From NCBI GenBank assembly GCA_025455505.1, contig JALOMK010000084.1:1-8244 (forward strand): 8,244 bases of DNA. The letters are read 5' to 3'. Of the stretch, positions 1 through 5,275 are shown in pieces (within the stretch, counting starts at the first letter, position 1; every line of letters starts with the position of its first letter). The translations under genes and the position numbers were made by a program. The notes below the pieces were generated by a model. The model made no database searches. It was given only the letters and a program-made list of their open reading frames with translations, and had not been told where the DNA came from. The stretch comes from Bacteroidales bacterium (GTDB lineage Bacteria; Bacteroidota; Bacteroidia; Bacteroidales; VadinHA17).

Positions 1-360
1 CATAAAATAATAATCGATGCCGTTGAAGAGGCCGGAGGAGAAAACCGCGGACCCCGCCCCAAACCGCTTATGCTCTCAGCTCTTGGAGGATGCACAGGAA
101 TGGATGTCATCTCCATACTAAAAAAAATGAGAGTTGAAGTCAACAGCTTCAGGGTAATTGTACAGGGTGACACTACTGAAGAACATCCCAAACATTTTTA
201 TAAAATGCACGTTATTTATGAGTTCTCAGGGGAAAATCTGCCTATGGAGAAACTACAAAAAGCTGTTGAACTTTCAGAGGAAAGATACTGCGGGGTCAGC
301 GCCACTTACAGGAAGGCACTGCAGCTTACTTCAGAGATACGGATCAAAGATCAGTTTTAG
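1..360 (+). CDS. OsmC-family peroxiredoxin, 3' part (5' end outside window)
   Basis: OsmC/Ohr proteins are small cytoplasmic thiol peroxidases that reduce organic hydroperoxides with a pair of cysteines. The reading frame is open from base 1, so the start lies upstream and 119 residues are visible. An in-frame ATG at 70 is not the start, because the family motif (GG.NRGP.PKPLML) already begins before it. The first family cysteine is in the helix motif LGGCTGMDV (visible residue 31). The second is in ERYCGVSATY (residue 97), next to the usual buried helix. The final strand is TSEIRI, as expected, so the C-terminus looks complete. The gene converges on the Mrp ATPase gene with 35 bp between stop codons. 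Family assignment is firm; the substrate is not known. A peroxidase beside Fe-S-type genes would fit an oxidative-stress setting, but that is inference. Confidence 0.9.
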   Translation, partial: HKIIIDAVEEAGGENRGPRPKPLMLSALGGCTGMDVISILKKMRVEVNSFRVIVQGDTTEEHPKHFYKMHVIYEFSGENLPMEKLQKAVELSEERYCGVSATYRKALQLTSEIRIKDQF

Positions 361-395
361 CAATATGTCAAAGAACATTTTTCGGGTAATTCAAT

Positions 396-1229
396 TTATT
401 TCATTTGCCCGGATATATTCTTATTCAGTTCCTGTGTTCTTGAAATAACAAGTTCAGTTATTTTCTCGAAAGCCTCTGCCACGTTCCTTTCAGGCTGGCT
501 GAAGACAGTTAGACCTTTTTCTGCAGCTTCTCCGACTTCAGTTACAAGGGGTACCTGGCCAAACAGCCAGGTGTTATACTCCATAGCCAGTTTGTGCCCG
601 CCACCCTTTCCAAATATGTAATATTTTTCTTCCTGATGCCTTTTCGGGGTAAACCAGGACATATTTTCAATTACTCCAAGCAGTGGAGTTTTAAGCTCCT
701 CCTTCGTGAACATGGATGCAGCTTTACGTGCGTCGGTAAGAGCTATTTCCTGGGGTGTGGTCACAATTATTGCCCCTGAAAGATTCAGTTTCTGCACTGT
801 AGTAAGCTGGATGTCTCCGGTTCCCGGGGGGAAGTCGACAAACATGTAATCTATTTCGCCCCACTGAGTGTCTTCAAATAGCTGGGTAAGAGCTTTGGCT
901 GCCAGTGGTCCCCTCCATATCAGAGACTGGTTCCTGTCGATGAAGAAACCTGTTGAAATTATGCTGACGCCATATTTCTCAACGGGGAAGAACAGTTCCT
1001 TATCACCGAAATTGGCAACTTCGGGTTTGGCATCTTCAATGCCGAACATCCTGGGGATCGATGGCCCGTAGATGTCGGCATCCATGAGGGCGGTCCTGTA
1101 ACCGTTGCGGGCAAATGACACTGCCAGGTTGGCAGCAACTGTTGATTTTCCTACTCCGCCTTTTCCCGAAGCGATGACAATTATGTTTTTTACCCCGTTC
1201 ATAGGGAGCTTTTCAAAAAGTTCACTCAT
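396..1229 (-). CDS. Mrp/NBP35-type P-loop ATPase, short form without the CxxC motif
   Basis: Mrp/ApbC/NBP35 proteins are cytoplasmic, dimeric, deviant-Walker ATPases that carry Fe-S clusters to target proteins. The 277-residue product has the deviant Walker A motif GKGGVGKST (22-30), switch I DADIYGPS (50-57), the RGP motif (106-108) and Walker B/switch II VDFPPGTGD (131-139), followed by VIENMSWF (186-193). It lacks the N-terminal DUF59/MIP18 domain found in many bacterial Mrp proteins. The CxxC that normally follows ENMS.F and bridges the cluster is absent: the segment is TPKRHQEEKYYIFG (194-207) and holds no cysteine. From memory, Bacteroidota Mrp proteins share this variant. The start is an ATG 12 codons before the first strand, with no Shine-Dalgarno sequence. 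It is the last gene of the leftward metal-related set, 138 bp after the CGGC gene. The ATPase call is sure; cluster transfer is uncertain without the cysteines. Confidence 0.93.
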   Translation of the reverse strand: MSELFEKLPMNGVKNIIVIASGKGGVGKSTVAANLAVSFARNGYRTALMDADIYGPSIPRMFGIEDAKPEVANFGDKELFFPVEKYGVSIISTGFFIDRNQSLIWRGPLAAKALTQLFEDTQWGEIDYMFVDFPPGTGDIQLTTVQKLNLSGAIIVTTPQEIALTDARKAASMFTKEELKTPLLGVIENMSWFTPKRHQEEKYYIFGKGGGHKLAMEYNTWLFGQVPLVTEVGEAAEKGLTVFSQPERNVAEAFEKITELVISRTQELNKNISGQMK

Positions 1230-1346
1230 AATCTTATTATTAGGTTTATTGACCCGGCATTGGCCGGATTTCCTCCGTTGCTTTGCTTATTAGTCTTTTA
1301 TGTATTTCCCTGGCCCCTAAGCGTGATGTCATTTTTTACAGGGTGC

Positions 1347-1361
1347 AAACCATCATGGTTT
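1347..1361. repeat. 15-bp palindrome between the CGGC and Mrp genes
   Basis: Two perfect 7-bp arms (AAACCAT and ATGGTTT) flank one central base, just past the stop codon of the CGGC gene. As RNA it can form a 6-bp stem with a 3-base loop. No U-run follows on the leftward strand, so it is not a convincing intrinsic terminator. A protein-binding site or a weak transcript-end structure are both possible. Confidence 0.3.
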
Positions 1362-1367
1362 TATAAT

Positions 1368-1811
1368 TCAGTCATATTTCAACCTTGTATTTTCATCAGC
1401 CAGGGCAAGCTGTAATGAATCAATGAGGAATTCATTATTCCACGTATTCAGCTCAGAATGCGTCACAAAGTATTTCTGTGGCACAGGGTGGGTCCCGAAA
1501 ATGACTTTCATACCGTATTTCGATACTATGAAATCCCTGAAGTATTCCATATAGGGGCAGGGAGGGTAGCCTACAAGTAATCCGGTTGCGAAATGGATTG
1601 CAGTGACCCCGTTTTTTGCCATTTCCTCGGGAGCATATTCTATATTTCCTCCGGGGCAGCCCCCGCAGCTTGTGAATCCGGCTATTTCAATCTCCGTATC
1701 GCGCCAGACCGAAAAAGCGCCTTCTCTTTTTTCGGCAGCCCTGAAGCACTTTCCTCCGGCACAGGTTTTATATCTGTCACAAATGATTATCCCGATTTTT
1801 ACTTTTTCCAT
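1368..1811 (-). CDS. CGGC-domain cysteine-rich protein, putative metal binder
   Basis: This 147-residue protein matches the CGGC domain family (Pfam PF08821), which is small, cysteine-rich, predicted to bind metal and has no established reaction. Visible features are IIICDRYKTCAGGKC near the N-terminus (cysteines 11, 17 and 22), the signature FTSCGGCPGGN (C49, C52), IHFATG (H73) and GYPPCPYME (C85). A C-terminal stretch includes FGTHPVPQKYF. There is no signal peptide or membrane segment, so it should be cytoplasmic. The length is normal for the family and the start is the first ATG, next to the first strand (VKIGIIIC). It lies 153 bp downstream of the DUF5320-like gene and 138 bp upstream of the Mrp ATPase gene, all on one strand, so it could share their transcript or have its own promoter. 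The family call is strong and the function unknown. Confidence 0.88.
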   Translation of the reverse strand: MEKVKIGIIICDRYKTCAGGKCFRAAEKREGAFSVWRDTEIEIAGFTSCGGCPGGNIEYAPEEMAKNGVTAIHFATGLLVGYPPCPYMEYFRDFIVSKYGMKVIFGTHPVPQKYFVTHSELNTWNNEFLIDSLQLALADENTRLKYD

Positions 1812-1964
1812 GATACGCTTATAATTATATTCAGTTTGAATTATCTCAATTCCTGACAGACTGATTATATATTCTGGTTATAATCCCTCAGGTAAAATTT
1901 CTCACCGTTATATATAGTTGATTTTATCAGTCGCTGGCTGATGAGTGAAGTGACAACCCTGAAA

Positions 1965-2213
1965 TCAGCCCCTGTGGCGATGACGCAAACCTTGTCCTCC
2001 GTCGCCCCGGCACATTCTTCCCCTGCCTCTTCTGCGTCCGAAGCCAAAGCCAAATCCTCTCTCCGGGATATTAAGATCCCCGGGTATAGAAGGATTTTCA
2101 GCGTTTTCCGATTCTTCTTTTTTCGTCCTTGCTCCGTAGTTCGTGCAACGACCCATTCTGCGGCCTGTCATGACACCCAGTCCTTCAGGCCCTGTTCCAT
2201 TCATGTTTGGCAT
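1965..2213 (-). CDS. DUF5320-like small Gly/Arg-rich protein
   Basis: An 82-residue protein opens with the family signature MPNMNGTGPEGLGVMTGRRM (1-20) followed by GRC (C23). A polar linker comes next, then a Gly/Arg/Phe-rich tail (RGFGFGFGRRRGRGR, about residues 52-66) with one more cysteine (C68). DUF5320-type proteins accompany NifX/NifB-type and Mrp genes in anaerobes, but their job is unknown. The gene starts 9 bp after the NifX-like stop, so the two are surely co-transcribed. The overlapping frame is also open down to 1865, which raises the question of a frameshift. I prefer the frame given, because its Gly/Arg tail and abrupt end fit the family and the other frame shows nothing recognisable. 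Family call good, function unknown. Confidence 0.8.
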   Translation of the reverse strand: MPNMNGTGPEGLGVMTGRRMGRCTNYGARTKKEESENAENPSIPGDLNIPERGFGFGFGRRRGRGRMCRGDGGQGLRHRHRG

Positions 2214-2222
2214 GATCTTAAT

Positions 2223-2540
2223 TTATTTTTTCAACATTTCAATTATCTCCCCGATGGTCCGGTCGGGATGTTTCAGCACTATCATCCTGATCTTCATGCT
2301 GTCGAGCATTGATTTGATATTTATCCCGAACTCTCCGGAGATTATCATTCTGACATTTCTTTCGGAAAGAAGCTTTACAGATGCCTGGCCGGCATCTTCT
2401 TCAAGTTCAATATTGGGATTGGGAAGGTATTCCGTACCTTTGGTATCCGTGTCGTAGATTACAAAAAACGCACACCTGCCGAAACGTTTGTCAAGCCTGC
2501 TTTCAGAATTGTTGCCTGTGCTGCTGATAGCTACTTTCAT
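2223..2540 (-). CDS. NifX/NifB-type molybdenum-iron cluster-binding protein
   Basis: This is a 105-residue single-domain member of the dinitrogenase iron-molybdenum cofactor biosynthesis family (PF02579; NifX, NafY, the NifB C-terminus and many small stand-alone proteins). The RNase H-like fold begins MKVAISSTG. The family motif LDKRFGRCAFFVIYD (16-30) carries C23, and the expected AGQASVKLLSERNVRMIISGEFG region (50-72) and a C-terminal helix follow. Such proteins bind or shuttle Fe-S or Mo-Fe clusters. Most stand-alone copies occur in organisms that do not fix nitrogen and probably serve other metal cofactors. I chose ATG at 2540 over the in-frame TTG (2549) and GTG (2543), because MKVAIS is the usual family start. 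It sits 10 bp after the DUF134 stop and 9 bp before the DUF5320-like gene, in one operon. No other nif gene is visible, so a role in nitrogen fixation is not supported. Confidence 0.9.
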   Translation of the reverse strand: MKVAISSTGNNSESRLDKRFGRCAFFVIYDTDTKGTEYLPNPNIELEEDAGQASVKLLSERNVRMIISGEFGINIKSMLDSMKIRMIVLKHPDRTIGEIIEMLKK

Positions 2541-2550
2541 CACTCTCAAT

Positions 2551-3135
2551 TCAAAACTTTTTACTATGCGGCGTACCTTTTCTTACCATCTGGCCGCCAC
2601 AACGGGGACACTTCTCTTCCTTACATGGTATGCCCGGAGTATGCGATGCCTCATGTCTGCATACAGTGCATACGCAAAAATCATTGCATTGGCCTATAAA
2701 CTCGTCCTGTCTTACTGCTTCCTCATCCCAGGGAGCCACTGATGAGCTTTTGCACAGAGGACATGATCTAACTGCTTCTTTTTTTTCCGGATCGTTGAAA
2801 TAACAACCGCATGCTTCGCAGGTATACCATTCGCTGTCAAAATAGATCTTTCCTCCTTCGATTATTATCTGGCTTCCCCTGACGAGAGCCTGAGCGATTT
2901 TCTGCCTTGCCCTGGCATAAATGCGTGTCAGGGTCGGACGCGATACATCCATAATTACAGATGCCTGGTGGTGATTCAGCATCTCAAAGTCGCAGAGGCG
3001 CAAAGCCTCGTATTCCTCTATGTGAAGAAACACGATATCCGCCACAGGAGTTCCCTTCATGGTTCCGTAGGGTTTAAATCCCGATACAAGGGGCGGATTG
3101 CTGATTTTCCTAAGTCTTACCGGTCTTGGCGACAT
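2551..3135 (-). CDS. DUF134 HTH protein with C-terminal zinc ribbons, probable regulator
   Basis: DUF134 (PF02001) proteins are small predicted DNA-binding proteins. In this 194-residue product the N-terminal part has the family start MSPRPVRLRKI and IEEYEALRLCDFEML (39-53). The sigma-like helix-turn-helix is HHQASVIMDVSRPTLTRIYA (55-74), followed by ARQKIAQALVRG. The C-terminal half is cysteine-rich, with CEAC (106-109) and CPLC (125-128) forming one probable zinc ribbon, and a second set at C150, C154, C156, C159, C171 and CPRC (176-179). This tail makes it much longer than the basic DUF134 domain and could bind zinc or an Fe-S cluster, giving a metal- or redox-sensing regulator. It is the first gene of the leftward cluster and lies just behind a promoter with nested inverted repeats, so it may control its own operon. 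Family call firm; the regulatory role is inferred from the HTH and position. Confidence 0.9.
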   Translation of the reverse strand: MSPRPVRLRKISNPPLVSGFKPYGTMKGTPVADIVFLHIEEYEALRLCDFEMLNHHQASVIMDVSRPTLTRIYARARQKIAQALVRGSQIIIEGGKIYFDSEWYTCEACGCYFNDPEKKEAVRSCPLCKSSSVAPWDEEAVRQDEFIGQCNDFCVCTVCRHEASHTPGIPCKEEKCPRCGGQMVRKGTPHSKKF

Positions 3136-3150
3136 CAGTTATGATCAATA

Positions 3151-3181
3151 GTTCACTACAAAAATAGTGAACATATGTTCA
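3151..3181. promoter_or_regulatory. Operator-like nested inverted repeats upstream of DUF134
   Basis: Two inverted repeats share a half-site. The first is GTTCACTA (3151-3158) and TAGTGAAC (3165-3172), 8-bp arms six bases apart. The second is a perfect 14-bp palindrome, TGAACATATGTTCA (3168-3181). This gives three GTTCA/TGAAC half-sites within 31 bp. The 14-bp palindrome falls in the spacer of the predicted promoter, and the other repeat spans the -7 box and the likely transcription start. A bound protein would block RNA polymerase. The HTH protein encoded 16 bp downstream is the obvious candidate, but that link is inference. Confidence 0.6.
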
Positions 3182-3189
3182 AAAACAAA
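3159..3189 (-). promoter_or_regulatory. Bacteroidota-type promoter for the DUF134-NifX-DUF5320 operon
   Basis: Read leftward, TTTG (3189-3186) is followed after 19 bases by TATTTTTG (3166-3159). This matches the phylum's -33 TTTG and -7 TAnnTTTG boxes exactly, with normal spacing. Transcription would start near 3153, leaving a leader of under 20 bases before the ATG at 3135. That short leader fits initiation without a Shine-Dalgarno sequence. Confidence 0.6.
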
Positions 3190-3234
3190 AGGAAATTGGA
3201 TTTTTTTTAAGGTAATCCGGTATTTTTCCTATGG

Positions 3235-3705
3235 CTATGGCTTTTGGAATGCTCCGAGGGTGTTGTGCTTCAGCTTTCTGTCCTTTACAACAAGAGGGGT
3301 AACCGGGGCTTTTGATTTGGAAGTGAAGATCATGTCATGTCCCAGGCAAAGGCCCATCATAATATTTAATTCGGTGCCTCGTTCTTCGAGATATTTTGCC
3401 TGGCCGGCAGGATTGCATGAGATGCCTGAATATCCAGGAATTATCTCGTCAAGCTTAACTTTTCCCAGTTTGCAGTTGACTGTCTCAACAGTGAATCCCT
3501 CGTTGCAAAGCATTTCCCGGAGCATGTCTGCTTCCCTGGTAAAAGCCGTGCAATTGGCTATCCCGATTTTCTTAAGTCCGGCCTTCCTGGCATATGCTAT
3601 TATTTCATGCACCCTGTCGAGTTGCGGATCCAGGGAGTCCTCTGCAACTTTCATGATTTTCCTGTCTGATTCGCTGTAAAGCGGTCCGAAACTCTCTTCT
3701 CCCAT
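3235..3705 (-). CDS. DUF1847 family protein, form lacking the N-terminal cysteine motif
   Basis: The product is 156 residues from the chosen ATG. It matches DUF1847 (PF08901), a family of predicted metal-binding proteins of unknown role. Family features are LYSESDRKIMKVAED (9-23), RVHEIIAYARKAGLKKIGIANC (31-52), SCNPAGQAKYLEERGTELN (96-114), GLCLGHD (118-124) and SKAPVTPLVVKDRKLKHN (131-148). Cysteines 52, 67, 78, 97 and 120 remain. The cysteine-rich segment that I recall preceding this core in typical members is missing, and an in-frame stop at 3747-3745 rules out a longer version. A TTG at 3744 is possible, but ATG 3705 sits right at the conserved core. There is no signal peptide. The gene lies between the broken aminotransferase tail and the DUF134 operon, on the same strand as both. 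Family call firm, function unknown. Confidence 0.85.
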   Translation of the reverse strand: MGEESFGPLYSESDRKIMKVAEDSLDPQLDRVHEIIAYARKAGLKKIGIANCTAFTREADMLREMLCNEGFTVETVNCKLGKVKLDEIIPGYSGISCNPAGQAKYLEERGTELNIMMGLCLGHDMIFTSKSKAPVTPLVVKDRKLKHNTLGAFQKP

Positions 3706-3744
3706 TACTAATATGAATGATTGAATACTTAATGAAAACAACAA

Positions 3745-3945
3745 CTAAAGATTGAACCATGATCCGGGATCCGGCCCGGATATCAATGAGCTTCCTTTAT
3801 GACAGAATTCATTTGTCTGTCTGTTATATGAATAATCTCTCTGCCATTCCCCGGCGTTTTCTGCGGTCTGTTTTAATTAATCAATAATGAATTCAAGTTC
3901 TTCATTTGTCATAGTGGGATGAAGCGACATCCGTACCCACCCGGG
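3745..3945 (-). pseudogene. Decayed C-terminal coding sequence of the aminotransferase, beyond two in-frame stops
   Basis: After the aminotransferase stop (TAG, 3948-3946) the same frame continues for 22 codons, beginning PGWVRMSLHPTMTNEELEF. This is the conserved C-terminal strand and helix of class V PLP enzymes of this subfamily. A TAA follows at 3879-3877. The frame then runs on for 43 codons containing TAENAGEWQRDYSYNRQT and NEFCHKG, which resembles the family's tail as I recall it (EW..DY.Y....NEF.HK), and ends at TAG 3747-3745. With both stops read through, the protein would be about 500 residues, near the full family length as I remember it. No frameshift is needed, so two single-base substitutions are enough to explain the break. 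The TAG replaces the position before PGW, where a lysine (AAG) is common. Confidence 0.8.
3762..3781. repeat. GC-rich inverted repeat between the aminotransferase remnant and DUF1847
   Basis: ATCCGGG (3762-3768) and CCCGGAT (3775-3781) can form a 7-bp stem with a 6-base loop. It lies inside the last codons of the decayed aminotransferase frame, past the recognisable family tail and 57 bp before the DUF1847 ATG. No U-run follows directly on the leftward strand, so it may be a processing or stability structure rather than a terminator. Confidence 0.3.
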
Positions 3946-5247
3946 CTACATCGAAAGATCTCCTGCATCTATACGGTCAGTTATTTCCTTTGAAAGACTG
4001 AAATCTACATCCAGGAGATAATGACCGTACGTCCCGGCACATGAACATCCTCCCCTCATCTGTATCCCAAACCTGTCATTCAATATGCTTGTAAGAAGGT
4101 TATGATGAATGTTGTCTACATAAAATGATATCACTCCAAGCCTGTCCCTGATGCCATCCGCAAGAATATGCAGGCCTTTTATTCCTGCAAGTTTTTCAAA
4201 TGCAATATCAAGCAGTTCCTCCTCGCGCAGGGCTATATTCGAAGTTCCCATCTGCTCCTTCAGCCTTATTGCAAGCGCAGCCCTTATTCCCTGGAGAAAA
4301 CCCGGTGTGCCCCCGTCCTCCTTAACCTCAATGTCGCTTATGTAACTATAGCCTCCCCACCTGTTTGTCCACTTTACGGTTCCTCCTCCCGGGGAGTCTG
4401 GTATCTGGTTCTTATACAGCTTTTTGTTGAAGACAAGGACTCCCGCACTGCCGGGTCCGCCGAGGAACTTATGAGGTGAGAAGAATATTGCATCGAGCCT
4501 TTCCATAGGATCTTCCGGGTGCATGTCTATGTCAACATAGGGCGCTGATGCGGCAAAATCAACAAAGCAATATCCATTGTTTTCATGCATTATCCTTGCA
4601 AGCTCATTGTATGGAGGCTTATATCCGGTAACATTGGAACATGCCGAAAATGAACCAATAAGCAGTGGCCTCTCCTTATATTTCCTGATCTCTTCCCTCA
4701 GTGCGGAAGGGTTTACAAGAAGATCTGCATCGGGCTCTATAAGCACAACCTCGGCCAGGGTCTCAAACCATGAAGTATGATTTGAATGGTGTTCGGTATG
4801 CGTGAGGAACACTACCGGCCTGTTGTCATTGGGTATGTCCTTGCACTTGCCGTACTGCCCTGTCGTGAAAGTGCAGAAATTGATAGCCTGTTCGGGAACC
4901 TTCAGCCCCAGTATCCTCTGGAGCTTGGCTATCGCCGATGTCATTCCTGTGCCTGTGAATATAAGCACATCTTCAGCGGAAGCATTTACATGGTCCTTGA
5001 CTATCTTCTGTGCAATGTGATAAGCTTCGGTCATAGCCCTGCCTGTGGCCGTTGATTCTGAATGGGTATTGCCCACCATGGGTCCTACCTCCTCAAGCAT
5101 CCTGAGCTCAATCGGATTATAAAGGCGGCCGCTGGCGATCCAGTCGGCATAGACAAGTTTTTTGCTGCCATAGGGAGTATCGATCTCAGCGTCAATGCCC
5201 GTTATGTTTTTCCTGAAGCTGCTGAAGTACTTTTCGAGTTGTGACAT
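3946..5247 (-). CDS. Class V PLP-dependent aminotransferase/cysteine desulfurase-like enzyme, C-terminally truncated
   Basis: This fold-type I enzyme belongs to the class V family that includes cysteine desulfurases and selenocysteine lyases (PF00266). The intact 433 codons show YADWIASGRLY (33-43), the PLP-cradling TGTGMTSAI (98-106), LTHTEHHSNHTSW (148-160), the pyridine-binding aspartate in CFVDFAASAP (227-236; D230) and the Schiff-base lysine in FFSPHKFLGGPG (255-266; K260). PGGGTVKWTN (286-295) and MRGGCSCAGTYGHYLL (397-412) follow, with C401 and C403 where desulfurases keep their active-site loop cysteine. The substrate is unknown and sulfur mobilisation is only a guess. The frame ends at a TAG just before the conserved final strand and helix, which are still encoded downstream (see the adjoining remnant), so the product probably misfolds or has changed. 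It begins 28 bp after the AI-2E-family gene and is co-transcribed with it. Confidence 0.88.
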   Translation of the reverse strand: MSQLEKYFSSFRKNITGIDAEIDTPYGSKKLVYADWIASGRLYNPIELRMLEEVGPMVGNTHSESTATGRAMTEAYHIAQKIVKDHVNASAEDVLIFTGTGMTSAIAKLQRILGLKVPEQAINFCTFTTGQYGKCKDIPNDNRPVVFLTHTEHHSNHTSWFETLAEVVLIEPDADLLVNPSALREEIRKYKERPLLIGSFSACSNVTGYKPPYNELARIMHENNGYCFVDFAASAPYVDIDMHPEDPMERLDAIFFSPHKFLGGPGSAGVLVFNKKLYKNQIPDSPGGGTVKWTNRWGGYSYISDIEVKEDGGTPGFLQGIRAALAIRLKEQMGTSNIALREEELLDIAFEKLAGIKGLHILADGIRDRLGVISFYVDNIHHNLLTSILNDRFGIQMRGGCSCAGTYGHYLLDVDFSLSKEITDRIDAGDLSM

Positions 5248-5275
5248 ATTATTTCAAAAACTTATCAGACCTTGT

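Noticed and set aside
1254..1267. Small hairpin CCGGC-ATTG-GCCGG upstream of the Mrp gene.
   Set aside because: The stem is only five pairs and no U-run follows. It lies in a gap where such repeats are expected by chance.
1234..1275. Short upstream ORF (M-P-G-Q-stop) preceded by GGAGG before the Mrp gene.
   Set aside because: Four codons are too few to support, the Shine-Dalgarno spacing is long, and the phylum rarely depends on such sites.
1926..1942. ATCAG/CTGAT hairpin after the DUF5320-like stop as a terminator.
   Set aside because: The five-pair stem is weak and the following leftward sequence (AAAATC) is not a U-run.
1865..2098. Long open frame on the minus strand overlapping the DUF5320-like gene in another register, ending LRDYNQNI.
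   Set aside because: It has only a TTG start and no recognisable family. The alternative frame gives the expected signature and Gly/Arg tail. A frameshift joining the two is possible but not needed.
1941..2312. 123-codon plus-strand open frame across the DUF5320-like and NifX-like genes.
   Set aside because: It is a low-complexity antisense shadow of two recognisable genes.
3877..3948. Reassigned stop codons (TAG and TAA read as amino acids).
   Set aside because: OsmC and DUF1847 genes end at TAG and Mrp, NifX-like and CBS genes at TAA with normal family lengths, so both act as stops here.
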